Origin: Tetragonia tetragonoides
Lineage: Eukaryota; Streptophyta; Magnoliopsida; Caryophyllales; Aizoaceae
Length of the DNA stretch: 64,000 nucleotides
Assembly (NCBI GenBank): GCA_038025085.1
Contig: CM076145.1
Location: 19,229,557 to 19,293,556 of the forward strand
Reading direction: 5' to 3'
This document shows positions 1 to 11,882 of this stretch, piece by piece. A program made the translations under genes and the position numbers. The notes beneath the pieces were generated by a model. The model had not been told where the DNA came from. It worked only from the letters and a program-made list of their open reading frames with translations, and searched no databases. Positions within the stretch are counted from its first letter, which is position 1. Every line of letters starts with the position of its first letter.

Positions 1-369
1 AATGTTGTTGTCGCTCTCGACACCAATATCTTCCAAGTCAGGCATCTCCTCACACCTATCAGCTGGGGTATACTCCGGCTCGGATTCAGAAGGATCATCA
101 TCTTCCTCCTCGAGATCATCACGCGCGGCGTGTGCAATGGGAGGAAGCGCGGCATGCGCGTCTTGCGCGGCGCATGCGCCCTATTTGTGCACGACATCCC
201 CGTGCGCGGCATGGTCGTGCGCGGCTTGGTGACGCATGTTCGCGTTGTTTCCCATTGACTCGCTGTCCGAAGAAGAGCCACGTCCTCCACGGGTTGTGCA
301 CGGTGAGTTAGGGCGGCGTGCCCTTTGGTGTGCAGTCAACTTCCTCGTAGTTACTCTTGTCCTTACCAT
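1..369 (-). pseudogene. gag N-terminus of X'
   Basis: A minus-strand frame opens with ATG at 369, about 190 bases past the primer site, where a chromovirus gag should start. It begins MVRTRVTTRKL, is rich in Arg, Ala and His, passes one in-frame TAG (181-183) and then stays open through an acidic stretch (DLEEEDDDPSESEPE) to the window edge. The TAG means a full product is unlikely. Only the N-terminal variable part is present, so assignment rests on position rather than on a conserved gag domain. Confidence 0.6.
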
Positions 370-554
370 CTACAAGTAGACAATCAAACAATAAGAACTT
401 TATAAATCACAAGCAAAGTCATTTCAAATAATTCCTATCTTCTTGAACTACTACGCTTAACGGCTTTAATTACATTTTATTTTCCCTAAGATGAAACTAA
501 TCTTTATTAATTCATTAACTAATCCTATTAATCCTAAGCAACGTTTTTTTCAAA

Positions 555-572
555 CCTAGGGCTCTGATACCA
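555..572 (-). other. Primer binding site, initiator tRNA-Met type
   Basis: The minus strand reads TGGTATCAGAGCCCTAGG two bases after the LTR end (GTGTTACA). TGGTATCAGAGC is the classic plant retrotransposon primer site complementary to the 3' end of tRNA-iMet. It shows that 575-3186 is a 5' LTR rather than a solo LTR. Confidence 0.9.
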
Positions 573-574
573 TT

Positions 575-2617
575 TGTAACACCCCCGAATTTACAACGAT
601 TTCCCCGGAGCTATCGACGTCATTATACATGACTCGACACCACTGAACCGTCACAATCCCAAGGGCGTCACTGCAACATTTATCACTAAGGAGTAAATGC
701 TAAGCAAAAAGAAAGTCTAGGCATCAAAGGAGCTTACTAAGTAATCTAAACAATCTAAAACTGTTAATATCAGAGTTGTCTATATAGTGAGCTACAACCA
801 TTAAACCAATTTATTACAACTTGCCTTGAAAGGGCTCAAACGAGGATATCCCAACAATCTAAACTGAACAAAAGAGAGTTCTAAAAACCGACGCCAACTA
901 TAGCTTCCAAGCTGTACGTCCTCACTCGACTAAACATGCACTTTGGTTTCCGTGACGGAAACAAAATACAGAAGAAAAGAGAAGAAACAAAAGTGAAAAA
1001 AAAATCAGATAAGCTGAATAAACGTCATCCATACCCAGTAAAAACATTTCGCAAACCTTACCTGAGGTTTTAAAAGAATCATTGAAATTCATTTGCATAC
1101 GCACATAAGCATATAATCAAGCATACGCATAATGACATTCTTTTATATGCAATTCTTATATAGTGATCACACCAAATACGACATAGACAATCCGTCTTGA
1201 TTAGAGAGATGTAAGAGAGCGAATAGTTTAGCGATTACCCATACTGTTCATCGAATGATACAATCACGCCATGGACTTAATGACTCTAGTGTGCACATTA
1301 CCTCTTGTATAATACGAGTCTAGAGGACTTAATAAATGGGGAATAACCGTCCAAGATACACTATGAGGTGTCCCTAAGTAACTTGGGAATCACGCATCCC
1401 TTAAACTACACCATTATGTGTAATCCTGATTGCTCGACTAATCCCTTAATAAATGGGGAATAACCGTCTTACTCTCATTTAATTCAATTCACATAATTTG
1501 CATTGGTTGACATAGTGGTACTACGAGACCACGACTTACTAATTCATTTCATGCTCTTGACAATGAATAGGAAATAATGACGATAATGATAATTCAATAT
1601 GATGAGAATTAAACATGCTTTAATTCAATAATGTTAATTCAACAATGATAATTTCAGCAGCACTTTGGCAGGGTAATATGATATCCAAAAATTACAAATC
1701 ATCCAAATACATCCACGATAAATATATTAGCAAGTACTAAATAGCATAATAATACAAACAATTTACCATTCATCAATTGTCCAATATTCAATATATGAAC
1801 TAATTAATTCTCGAAACATGATAATATCGACATGCTCATTATAAACAATATTTAAAGTAGTGAATCATGCTTAATAAACTTCATTATAACGAAGATATAA
1901 TTTAATCATGCTTTGCATATTAAATTCACCACAATTTCTCAATTAGCACATAACACATTAAAATAGTTTTGATGGGGCTTTGGAAGGAGGTAGGAATGAG
2001 CGCTTACCACTACAAACTCTTCCAAGCAGTAGCTACGCTCCAACAACCAAAGATAATCACGCTTGCACGTTAGGTCCTAATTAAAAACAATTACCGAATC
2101 AGTGATAACTAAATACGAAAATCCAAACAGTAACTGAATATTAATCTGATAATTTTATTAAATCCCTTTATTAGGCTTTTGAAAATCCGACTTCCGATTC
2201 CGAACTAGTGCTGAAAAATATAAACAATAAACGAAAATCTGCTGAAAATTAAATAAATAATTAGGAAAATATAAAACGGAACCCTAACTTCAAAACCAAG
2301 TCTTGGTCACGGTTACCCATGCATGGGGCCCATGAACTGACCCATCACCATCACCGCCACCCACTGACCACCATGGGCGGTGGTGGTGGTCGTCGGAGCT
2401 CCGGCGAGGTGAGGAGAGAGAGAGAGAGAGTGTGTTGCGACTAGAGAGAGAACGAGAGAAAGAAAGAGAGAAGAAGAGAAAGTGCAATGGGAGGGTGGTC
2501 CATGCCGGCCACTCACTGGTCACCACCTAGGCGACGACCTAGTGGTCCGGTGACCACGCGCACGCAAAAACAGAGGGGAGAGAGAATCGCGAAGGGAGAT
2601 ACCGAAAGGGAAAAACT

Positions 2618-2666
<49 letters not shown>

Positions 2667-3186
2667 CGGGCGAGGCTTCACGCTGGTGAAGAGACTGTTT
2701 CCGATGAGGTGAGGGAAGGAGAGAGATTCGCCGGTGAGGGTGAGGAGAGAGAGAACTCGGTGGAGAGGAGAGATAGAAAAAAGAGCCGTGAGTGAAAGAG
2801 GAGGAGAGAGAAAATAGTGAGGGTTTGGTCAGTTGTGAAAACTGATTACTTGCCCCATCTTTTTCTTTATATAGGCCCCCAGTCAACCCAAGTCAAATAC
2901 TAGTAGGTTTAGGAATTTATTAAATAATTTTCTGATTTAAATTGCTAATTAAAACTAATTAAAACAATATGAATTCATATATAAAACATTTTAACTAAAC
3001 TCCCCAAATTTGATAAATACAATTTATGAAAGTCCCTAAATAATAATTAATATTATTATGGCTTTAATTGAATAAATAGAATCCTTGAATGTAATTACGA
3101 TTCATTCTCCGAAACTATTTATAAATTATTTATAAATCAATATAATAACTATAGAAAAATATTCGGGTACATATAATGACGTGTCA
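575..3186 (-). repeat. 5' LTR of X' (about 2.6 kb)
   Basis: The minus strand runs from TGACACG (3186) to GTTACA (575). It carries a TATA box (plus strand TTTATATAGG near 2868), a GA/CT microsatellite and long blocks shared with the X LTRs. Compared with X it has about 100 extra bases at its 5' terminus (about 3088-3186) and keeps the block that element E interrupts in X (around 1165-1205). The flanks CCATT and AATGG do not match as a direct duplication, as expected when the other end is outside the window. Confidence 0.85.
2617..2661. repeat. (GA)n microsatellite inside the X' LTR
   Basis: An almost perfect GA run of about 45 bases in the 5' untranslated part of the LTR. It corresponds to the CT run at 32236-32310 in X, so the repeat belongs to the family. 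Open frames across it are low-complexity artefacts. Confidence 0.9.
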
Positions 3187-4584
3187 AATGGGCAACGGCC
3201 ATGGGAGATCTGGTTTGGACTTTTCATATATCTTCTTCGTCACTGTCCCATACTCCATCAATTTCAAGGCCTAGAGCATCTTCGACACTTATATGCAAGA
3301 TGGCACCTAAAGGGTTACTGGAGTTGCTAGGTGGTTGTCCAGGTTTGGGCAATGGTATGGTACCATTATCGATTCTATCTTGGAAAGCGTGCTTAAGACC
3401 CCAGCAGTTATCAGTATCATGCCCCTTTCCTTGGTGATACTTCCAGTATTCATCTTCTTTCCAAGCACGACTTTTGACAGGAGGTTCCGGGGTAGGACCA
3501 ATGGGTTGTAGCAGATTTTTCTTGATCATCCTTTCGAGAGCATACGACAAGGTCAACACAGAGAAGGGTGAACTCTCTCCTCGGTTTTCTTTCAGGAAAG
3601 GTATTCACAACAGCCACCTCATGAACTTGAGTACCATAGGAACTCCTCTTGTCCCTCCCATAGGTGAAGGGCTTGCGAGTTGCATGATCTTTGTTCTTGT
3701 TGAGATCATCTTCAATGAGGATGCCAACATCATAAAGACGCTGGTATGAGTCAATAGCTTGATATTGAAGGTGGTTCTTATAGGCAGGTTGCATGTTTTA
3801 ATAAAATGCCTAATCTGTTCAGCTTCAGAAGGTCTCTCCACCATTTCATCTAATTTGGATTTCCATCAACGGAGGAATTTAGTGAATCCCTCGTTCTTCT
3901 CTTGAGAGGTGATCTCAAGCTCCCTCAAAGTGATAAGGAGTGTAGCATTGTCCTTAAAATGAGCCAAGAATACTGTGGTAAAATCAGACAAGGTTGGATA
4001 ACTTTCCAAGTTCAAAGTTTAGAACCATCGCCGAGCATGAGTATTAATGGTCTGAGGGAATATGTGGGCATAGAGCTTCTTGTTAACTCCCGTTATCGCC
4101 ATAGCAATGGTGAAGGATTTCAGATGATCATGTGGGCTGTCGATTACGGTGAAAGTTGGCACTTCGCCCATAGAGAACTTAGCTGGAAGTTTTCCCTTGA
4201 TTTTAGTACAAGATCTCCCCACATTGGCACTGTAATTGGAGAACATGCCGCTATTCTTGAGCACAGAGTCGATCTTAGCCAGCCTGGCATTTGGTCCATC
4301 TATTTCAGAGTTGGAGTCAGAGAGGATCCTTTCCTCCTCTCTCCTTCTCTTAGAATCCTCGAACTCAAGTCGCAATCTTCCCAACTCGGTCTTGATCTCC
4401 TCGAGCTTTCAGTTAGTGGTTTTGGTCATTGTGAAATACGGAGGGGTGATAGGTGAGGCGAAGAATGTATGTAGTGATGGAGAACTAGTTGAGGGTGAGG
4501 GTGTTTGTGATGGAGGTAATCGGATCGGGAACTTGGCGGTGTAGACAGTTGTAGACGAACAAGCCTTGTTGAAGGTCGAGCCCA
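3187..4584 (-). pseudogene. gag of F, decayed
   Basis: Broken minus-strand reading frames give a Tat/Ogre gag in order: N-terminus from about ATG 4584; a coiled, charged region (LGRLRLEFEDSKRRREEE); the gag core (FSMGEVPTF, about 4170); the ERPSEAEQIRHFIK block near 3830; and a knuckle-like motif YHQGKGHDTDNCWGLKH near 3415 (C/Y-x2-H-x4-GH-x4-C), then DNGTIPLPKP. Several stops and frameshifts interrupt it. It ends at the X' junction. Gag would form the particle shell and bind RNA; this copy cannot make it. Confidence 0.75.
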
Positions 4585-5112
4585 TGGTTTCTCAAGATTT
4601 CCTTTCTTCTTTGGACCCCTATCCTGAATAGGAAGCACGGAGCACTTAGTAACAAGAAAGACCATGAGACTCTCACCTAAGAGAAAGGAATGACCCACAC
4701 ATAGAAAAAATACATTGTCCTAAAAAATGATCCTTAAGCCTAAATGCCCAAATATTTCCCCTAATATCGAAGGAAAAATAAAGTCGATGAACGAAAAAAA
4801 AGAAAAATAGAAAAAAGACGGACTATTCAATTTTTTTTTGTTTTTTCTAGACTCTAAAGGAAAAAATGAAAAATGGGATGAAATAAAATAAAAAGGAATT
4901 CAGCATTTTTTTATTTATATTTTCTATATTTTTCGGCACCATCTTTTTTTTGCGTTTTTTTATTTTATTTTTTTTGTGCTTTTCTCTTTTTATTGTCGAA
5001 TCTGAATTACATCAAGTAAACAAAAAAAATAAAAACAAAAATGGGGGAGGGAAAATTGCAGGGACTGACTCTTTTTTTGCTAAAAAGGTCCTAGAAAATT
5101 GTTCAGACTTCG
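4585..5112 (-). other. 5' untranslated leader of F (left part)
   Basis: No gene. A/T-rich, with long A and T runs, homologous to the B leader (for example the CCTGAATAGGAAGCACGGAG block near 4624). It lies between the gag start and the D insertion point. Confidence 0.65.
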
Positions 5113-5117
5113 ACGGT
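5113..5117. repeat. Target-site duplication of D, left copy
   Basis: ACGGT precedes the D LTR terminus TGTAGGC; ATGGT follows the other D terminus at 56271-56275. Four of five bases match, which suits an old insertion. F leader sequence continues on both sides. Confidence 0.6.
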
Positions 5118-6059
5118 TGTAGGCTACCAGATTTTTCTCCCCTTTTCCGAGCGGCCGACGGGAAAGCCTGGGAGAGCATCGTTGGTTTCGTGAATCTCTC
5201 GAGCGTGAATGCACATGAAGATTTTCTTTCCGTACTAAGGACATGATAAAGATTGTCGGAAGTCACCATCAAATTTAAGGAAATTTTGAAACCTTGGAAT
5301 CAAGTCGATAGTCTAAAAAGACGTCAACTCAATTCCTGTGCAACCCAAGGAAATTGACTTCATAAATGAGTTCTGGGGTGTCAGTACGAGCTAGGAAGGT
5401 GTTAGGCACCCAACTCGCTCGTTGACAACAACGACCTTTACTAATCAATTCAATGCAATTATTAATGCTACGGTTCCAAACAAGTTTCAATTTGTCCAAA
5501 TTCCTAGTTTTAACTAATGGGTTGAACAAACATTAATAATGTGACCACTTTTAACAACTTGTCAAGTTACATGCTTTTATTGTTAGAAAACGAGAAATAT
5601 GCTAAACCTGCAAATTAGAAGACAAACAAGATAATTTATCCCAACAATCCACAACAAAGCATAATTTATAATTTAAAAAGCAATAAAATAAACATTCATC
5701 CATTTATTCATTCACGGGGTTCAATACAAGCCCTTTTGCTCAAAACGCGTCATGCATGTACATATCACATAAACCAAATTCGTTAGTGAATAACAAGCAA
5801 TATATAATTTGATGAAAACTCTGAGGTTGGATTACCTGGATGATCACAATGACCTTATTGGGTTGTTATGCTTGAACTTTTGCTCTTGATGAAGTATGAT
5901 GGTTTATTTTGTGGTGCTAGGGCTAGCCTAAAGAAGGAGTAGAATCAGAAATTTAGGGTTTGTTATGAGAGAGAAACTACCAACCAAAAAACCAACCTCT
6001 TCAGAGAGAATGTCCAACCTCTCAAATTCCCAGCCTCTTCAACTGAACCCTAAGGTTTG

Positions 6060-6069
6060 TTTATATAGA
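6060..6069 (-). promoter_or_regulatory. LTR TATA box (D 3' LTR)
   Basis: The minus strand reads TTCTATATAAAC. It follows the palindrome cluster by about 90 bases and precedes the conserved AACCTTAGGGTTC block. It is also intact in E (near 46050) but replaced by a T run in the D 5' LTR (55728-55740). Confidence 0.65.
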
Positions 6070-6159
6070 AGAGGGGGAGCTGCCAGGGTTTGGCACAGAA
6101 ATCAAATGTGCCTCGAATTTGCCGTCCGCAAGAAAGGGTCTAGGCGGCCATGTAGCTAG

Positions 6160-6290
6160 GAAAAGCGGTTGAACCTCTTGGCAAGCGGCTCAGCCGCTAG
6201 GCAAGCGGTCAAGCCGCTTGGCCTAGCAGCATAGCCGCTTGACCTAGCGGCCACCGCCTGAACTCAAGTCTGGCCGCTTGGACCTGGAGC
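6160..6290. repeat. GCGG/CCGC palindrome cluster in D LTR
   Basis: Repeated short palindromes of the form (A)AGCGGnnnnnnCCGCTT, such as AAGCGGCTCAGCCGCT and AAGCGGTCAAGCCGCTT, occur back to back upstream of the LTR TATA box. The same core recurs in E (46150-46285), in the D 5' LTR (55830-55925) and upstream of the antisense genes (7558-7745, 11570-11705). Confidence 0.75.
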
Positions 6291-6640
6291 AGCATGCCTG
6301 TATAGGCGCCTGACATGCCTTCTAATCGGGGGAGGCTATTACGAGGGGGTCCACGTGGGATTGACAAAATTCCCTTGTTTGACCAAGGGTTGACTCCAGG
6401 GCTTGGGTTCCCTTTCGGGCCCTTGGGCTCAAAAAGGCCTATTTCTCAGTTTTGGACTCCAAATGAACTGATCCAACCGGTTTGGATCACCAGTACAAAA
6501 GGCTTCCACTGGTTAATTCAATTCAATTGGGCTAATCATCAGAGCAATTATTCTAGCAACCCAAGTTCGAGAAAAATCCAATCCCTTCATCATCGAGTTT
6601 TTATGGGGACTTATCATAGACACAAATTTTGGTGTCTACA

Positions 6641-6656
6641 GAAGCCCCTACTTTGG
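6641..6656 (-). other. Polypurine tract of D
   Basis: The minus strand reads AAAGTAGGGGCTTC directly before the LTR terminus TGTAGACACC. The same position in B and H holds close variants (AAAGTGGGCGCTTC; GAAAGTGGGGGCTTT). It marks the plus-strand DNA priming site. Confidence 0.75.
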
Positions 6657-6802
6657 TCGAGCTCGAATAGAGCGAAGGTCAAAGTGATCATGTGCCAATA
6701 CCTGCATGAATCAAACAGGGAAATTGAGCGAGGTGACAATCAGTTAAAGATAAACAATCATTTTAGGATAAAGTAGTAATTCCCCCGGTTTATTTTACTG
6801 GG

Positions 6803-7325
6803 AGTTTGACCCTATGATGTACGTCACACAATAAAAATCCTTTGATTATCAGTCGAACGGAGAGACCCTATGCTGTAGGTCACACAATCAAAATCCTTCG
6901 ACTATCAGTCGAACGGATAGACCCTATGATGTAGGTCACACAATAAAAATCATTCGATTATCAGTCGAACGGAGAGACCCTTTGTTGTAGGTCACACAAT
7001 AAAAATTCTTTGATTATTCGTCGAACGGAGAGACCGCATGCTGTTGGTCAAACAATAAAAACATTCATCAGAGATAAGATAGGTAACAAATGATAAAAGT
7101 CCTTCGAGTTTCAGTCAAAGAGAGAGACCTTATGCTGTAGGTCACACAATAAATGTCCTGCAATTTCAGTCGAAGGGGAACCCTATGCTGTGGGTTACAC
7201 AATAAATGTCCTTCGATTTCAGTCACAGGGGAACCCTATGCTCTAGGTTACACAATAAATGTCCTTCGATTTTCAAGGGAAGGGGAACCCTATGCTGTGG
7301 GTTACACAATAAAAATATTTCGTTA
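6803..7325. repeat. Tandem repeat, about 55-bp unit, in D 3' untranslated region
   Basis: Roughly nine copies of a unit built on GACCCTATGCTGTAGGTCAC, ACAATAAAAATCC and TCAGTCGAACGG. The first copies have a 55-56 bp period; later ones shorten to about 51 bp and read GGGGAACCCTATGCTG. It lies between the 3' LTR and the antisense PMD gene, the hypervariable region known from Ogre-type elements. Confidence 0.85.
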
Positions 7326-8038
7326 GAAATAAAATAAATAGTAAATGTTACTGTAAAGGGTAATAAAATGTTGCTCAGACCTTTGGTCAGACACGACCCC
7401 ATGCCATAGGCCGAGTATAAATGTACAAACCTATTGGCTTAAAAAAGTCCTACTTTCACAAACGGACTTTGGCACGCAAATAACTTCTATGGGCCTCACG
7501 TGGGGCCCACTGATTTTGAACCAATGGCCATAAATAGAATATTATAACATAAGGAGTGTTAGGCGGTCAAACCGCCACGTCAAGCGGCTAAACTGCTTGG
7601 TGGAGCGGCTATGCCGCTTAATAGAGCGGTTGAACCGCTCCTCCAAACAGTTAAGATGTTTTGCCTAGCGGCCAAGCCGCGTGGCTTGCGGCTCATTCAC
7701 CAGCTGGGCGATCTGACCGTCCACTTGGGCGGTTTGACCGTTCAGTAGGGTTTTAGCATGTGTGCATAAAAAGAAAAGAGGGGAGGCCGAAATGGGTCAT
7801 CTTCCCCATTTCGAGCCTTCTCCTCTCTCTCTCTCTCTCCCCCATTTTCTTCAAGCTCTCAACCTCCATCAAAGCTCCTAACTCCAAATCTTGAGGTTTT
7901 CTTGCTCAAATTCTTAAACAAACTTGATTTTGTTAGTCGTTCTTGAGTTTTTGAGTGTCAAAACTCAAAATTGTGTGAATTTGAGAGTTTTGTGAGTTTC
8001 ACTCAAATTTCCAAAAACTCCATTTTGGCTCTTCATCC
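7326..8038. promoter_or_regulatory. Putative promoter region of the antisense PMD gene (D)
   Basis: No coding signal. At 7558-7745 there are at least five palindromes of the D LTR type (GCGGTCAAACCGCC, AGCGGCTATGCCGCT, AGCGGTTGAACCGCTC). A TATA-like CATAAAAAG at 7764, a CTCT run near 7811 and a T/C-rich leader lead to the ATG at 8039. The promoter role is inferred from arrangement and from the same cluster in the LTR. Confidence 0.5.
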
Positions 8039-11000
8039 ATGGCTCCCAAACTTAGAGGAGGTAGGAAAAGGAAGGAGTAAGAGATTGTTGTGAGGGAGGC
8101 CCCGAACGTTCTTAGTGGGGAATTCATTTCCGGTATACCCCGTCACCGGGTGGTTGAGCACCGGTTTGTCCAGGATGAGTTTACTCGTAGTGATTTCCAT
8201 CCTACCGATCGTTGGGATCCCCGCGATCTTATTTTCAAGAAGAAGGAGCATTTGGTTACCGTTGGTACCAAATGTCGGGTATGTCATTTTTTTTTCTCTC
8301 TTTGCTCTTTTACACTTAGAAAATCATGTGTAGGCAAACATAGAATTTTAGGTTGAGAACTATAGTGTAGCTAACGTGGAAAACCAATTTCCGTGAAATT
8401 GTTTCTCTTGCTAATTTGCGAATTTCCGTAGGATTATCTTTGTATGTGAAGAATGAATTTGTGTGAAATTCATCTTTAATGGTGGAAAATAAATTTGTGT
8501 CAGATTTATTCTCGTCGCAATTATCATTTCTTTTGGAAAATAAACTTGAGTGAAGTTTATTTTTATTTTTATTGCAACGATAGATGATTTTTGAGTAGAT
8601 TTGTGGAGAATAAACTTATGTGAAATGTAGTCTCGTTAAAACTTACTCTTGTAATATTGGTTTAGCTAGAATGATAAATTTTACGAGTTGTAAAAATTTA
8701 AGACTAAACCGGAGACTTGTGGTTGTTACTAGGATAACTTAGCTAATTGTCTTGCAATTATTGTGTTGTATAGGACGTAGACACTACAGTGCGGGGTTAC
8801 GGTAGCCTTTCCGGGATCGAGAAAGCCCATAGGTATGTGACTCCCAAGGTCAACGCTATTGTGGAGCGTTGTGGCTTCGGTCATCTCTTAGCGTCCATCA
8901 CTTCTGCTAAGCGCTCCAACCGCTAACTTGTTAGAGTTCTTGCAGAGCGATAATGGGATACTACCAGTACTTTTCATTTTCCTATGGGTGAGATCATGAT
9001 CACCCCTTTCGAGTTCGGTCTCATTTCCGGGCTCCCTTGCACCAGTATTCCCCTCACTTATGGAAAGGTGAGTAGGGATGACATGGTGGAGATATTCGTC
9101 GTTTTCGGGGCCAACTGGGATGGTATAAAGTATGGGCGGACTGACGTAATGGTCCAGTTCCTGACCACCCCGAGGAAGCTGAAGAAAGTCACGGTAGAGC
9201 AGCACGCTCGCCTTTTATTGGCCTATGTTCTAGATTGTTCCGTCTTTTATTCGGATAAAGCTAGTAGGTATCATGTTTACTATTTCCCGTGCTTGCGGGA
9301 TTTGGACAGAGTTGCGGAGTACAATTGGGGTCTTCCCGCATACTCTTATCTTCTGCGGTGTTTAAGGCAGTCCAACGACCTCAGTGGGGAGGAGGGTGCG
9401 TCTCGCGTCGTCTCCTTGGACGGCTATTGGAAGGTTATGGAGGTAATTTCTTTTTTACCCTCCTTATACTTTGTGTTTTTGGCTTTTTACCCATAACTTG
9501 TGCCTAATCCATGTGTTTTGCATGTCTTAGATTTGGTTTTACTAGCATTTCCTCGACATTGTCCCTCTTCTTGAGACAGGGGACTTGTCCTTTCCAGCGA
9601 TGCAGACCTGGAGAGGACGGGCATCTTGCCCATTCACTATGCTGCACGCCCTTAGGAAGGCGATATATCTCTTGACCGCTCAGGACGTAATTGATTAGCT
9701 TTTTCCTTTTTTTATCGTACGTTCATCCTTTTGTTTGCTCATTCTTGGCTTTTGTAGGTTGACTGGTTCCCCTGGATGGATTACCTCCTGGGCCTCTCGG
9801 ACCGATTCTTGGGTGCTCGGGAGTATGACCAGAAGAGAGTCCTCATTGAGGGTCCTTTTGGTTTTGAGTGGTTTTTGGGAGAGAGATTGATTAGGCAGAC
9901 TTTCTCCGACTTTCCAGCTCCGAGGATTCCTTTGGACCCTCCAGATTCCATGCTTTATGTTCGTCACCTTACCATGGAGCAGGTAAGGATGGCCGCCATT
10001 GGGGCGAATGCCCTTGAGTATTTGTTTCCGGCTGACCCTGAGGTGGAACTTATGGTGGCGTATACCGAGTTTGCTGAGGCTCATTTGTGCCCTAACTTCT
10101 CCACCGATTCGGTGAGTAAAAAAATTTTTTCTTAATTTTGTTTGGAAATTTAGAAATGTATCTAATATTTTTAAGTTTTGCAGAGTGTTGCGAGTTCTTC
10201 GTCGTCCCATGCGACTGCTTCTTCTCCGCGCCCCACTCCTCCTACCATGTCGGTGAGTTATACAGGAGCGGATGGGTCACCTCAGGTTCTCTGATTCCTG
10301 AGTTTTGTTGTCCCGGTAAGGAGGTTGAGGGATTGCCTCTACCAACTGGTTAGGGGAGTAAGTGGAAATCCCTTGTAATTTGCAATATTTCCTTTGTGTT
10401 TATACCGACTCTTCTCTTTATGTGCACAGTTGGATGCTGCTGAGACGCGGAAGATCTATAGGGGCATGCATGCGCTTAAACAATGGATTTCCAGGATCGC
10501 GTCTTGGAGTGTGTGCACGAGTCGTCGGTCCGATGTTCGAGAGGTATGTTCATTTCAAGTAATAGTCCTTGATTTGAATTTTTGTAGTTTTCTAACTTCG
10601 AGTCTATTTTGCAGCCTGTTCCTGTAGCAAGGCCTCCTAGGCCTCCAGTTACTCGTGCTCCGGAGTTGGTGTCTACACCGCAGCGTCCTCCTCCAAGGCA
10701 AGAGAGTGAGGAAGTGAGTCATGGGATGCCTCGAGCTCGAGTGGACACGGGGAACCCGCCCCAGGTGCCTTATCTTCCACAGTGGCATGCACCGCCTCCT
10801 TATATGGGGTATCCGGGTTATCCCATGCCTATGTATCCTCCAGTCCCTCCGAGAGGTTCTTGGAGTCAGGAGAGCATGTCGGAGCCACCGCGCCATTCAC
10901 TGAATCCTGCTTACTTGACGGGTTCAGTATTTGCTTTTGACACTAGAGCTTGGGCGATGTCTCAGCCTGGTCCTTCAGGTGCTCCATCATCAAGTGGACC

Positions 11001-11049
11001 CAGAGAGTCGTCTCAGGCGGGTCCAAGTACCGGCGAAGATGGCCAGTGA
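8039..11049 (+). pseudogene. Plant mobile domain (PMD) gene, antisense passenger of D
   Basis: Seven exons can be traced with GT-AG borders: 8039-8278, 8774-9442, 9531-9686, 9758-10111, 10184-10252 (or to 10357), 10430-10543, 10615-11049. Each is a multiple of three and every intron is phase 0. Exon 2 holds the domain core, with PMGEIMITPFEFGLISGLP, LLLAYVLDCSVF and YNWGLPAYSYLLRCL, which match the PMD (MAIN-like, transposase-associated) pattern. The last exon is Pro/Ser-rich, with repeated PPY/YP motifs. Defects: TAA after 13 codons (8078), stops in exon 2 near 8923, a stop in exon 3 and small indels. It is oriented against D gag-pol. PMD proteins are known from host silencing factors and from transposons; the role here is unknown. 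Confidence 0.75.
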
Positions 11050-11882
11050 TATTTGTTGTAGTGCATTTTGAACTTTCAGGCTTGTATGAAACATGCTATA
11101 AATATTGCATTTTATTCACGCACAAAAAAATCACACAAATGCCCATATGTGAATTTAATCATCAAATTTCCGAATGGGAAATCACAAAACACGAAATCTG
11201 AGAATTTAGGATTCCCGAAAATTTAGCACATTTGGGGTACCCCTTCCCCTAAAAATAAAAATGAAAATAAAGGAAATAGAAAATAAGAAAAGATAATTAA
11301 AAGGGAAAAAATAATTAAAGAAAATAAGGAATCAGAAAAATAAAAGGAAAAAGGTGGAACTTGATAATTCAAATTAAAACAAGCAAAGAAAATAAAAACG
11401 GAATAAAGAGAAAAGTGGCAAGAGCTAAAATTAAGGTAAGAAAAATCTAAGGGAAGACTTCCAAAATCTGTCCAAGTGGGAATTAGGAAGGTAGAGCTCG
11501 GTCAATGGAGAGGTCGAGTGGACCGAGGTCGTCTCGCGAAGTTTGCTTGTCAGGCGCCTATACAAGGTGACCGCTAGAGCTCCTAGCGGATGTGCTAGAG
11601 GTCAAGCGGTTACCGCTTGGGCTAGCGGTTTGGCCGCTTGTCCTAGTGGTCAAGCTGCTAGCTGGAGCGGCTCAGCCGCTCGTCCTAACGGCTTAGCCGT
11701 CCAGAATAGATGAGAGGCCGCCTGGCCTTTTTTTTCGTCGGTTGTCTGTGTTTCTATAATTTTTCGACCACAATCCAACCGTGACCTCTATGTAGTCGGG
11801 TTTCTTCTTCTTCTCTTCTTACCACTTACTTTGAGCACCTAGAGAGAGAAAATTCCATGAGAGAAAATCCTTAATCTTAACC
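11050..11882. promoter_or_regulatory. PMD-DUF7745 spacer with palindrome cluster
   Basis: A/G-rich spacer (11230-11450) without coding signal, then at 11570-11705 a second cluster of D-type palindromes (CAAGCGGTTACCGCTTG, GCGGTTTGGCCGC, AGCGGCTCAGCCGCT). A CTATAATTTTT motif lies near 11754, about 130 bases before the DUF7745 ATG. Poly(A)-like AATAAA variants for PMD may lie near 11250. Regulatory function is inferred from position. Confidence 0.45.

Larger units (their letters stand above)
1..3186 (-). mobile_element. X': 5' end of a Tekay-like Ty3/gypsy chromovirus
   Basis: Read on the minus strand this is a long LTR (575-3186), an initiator-Met primer site (555-572) and the first part of gag (1-369); the rest lies outside the window. 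The LTR is homologous to the LTRs of element X (31911-33366, 39437-40808, 46586-47181). The right end abuts a Tat/Ogre gag at 3187, so X' either inserted into element F or was joined to it. The second target-site copy is not visible. Confidence 0.85.
3187..5117 (-). mobile_element. F (left half): Tat/Ogre-like element, gag and 5' leader
   Basis: Minus-strand gag (3187-4584) followed upstream by an A/T-rich leader (4585-5117). The leader matches the leader of element B (28600-29200) and resumes after D at 56271: the block ending GACTGACTCTTTTTTTGC on the left, and the one with TGCTCATTGAATTGAATTC on the right, are contiguous in B. D therefore inserted into the F leader. Pol and the 3' end of F are cut off by X'. 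Confidence 0.8.
5118..6640 (-). repeat. 3' LTR of D
   Basis: The minus strand opens TGTAGACACC (6640) and ends GTAGCCTACA (5118), a canonical TG...CA pair. It is homologous over its length to 54778-56270 and 45063-46585. A TATA box lies near 6060-6069. A palindrome cluster lies upstream of it (6160-6290). Confidence 0.9.

Noticed and set aside
555..572. Possible tRNA gene remnant
   Set aside because: It is an 18-base primer binding site next to an LTR end; there is no cloverleaf or internal promoter.
2290..2886. Ser/Leu- and Arg/Glu-repeat open frames
   Set aside because: Low-complexity translations of the GA/CT microsatellite and the LTR leader of X'.
575..3186. Solo LTR
   Set aside because: A primer binding site and gag start follow the LTR end, so it is the 5' LTR of an element continuing outside the window.
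3902..4456. 184-codon plus-strand open frame
   Set aside because: It is the antisense shadow of the F gag core; the minus strand has recognisable gag motifs.
6803..7325. CRISPR-like array
   Set aside because: Tandem repeats are contiguous without unique spacers, and the context is a plant retrotransposon.
9695..10210. 171-codon minus-strand open frame
   Set aside because: Shadow of PMD exon 4 and neighbouring introns on the plus strand.
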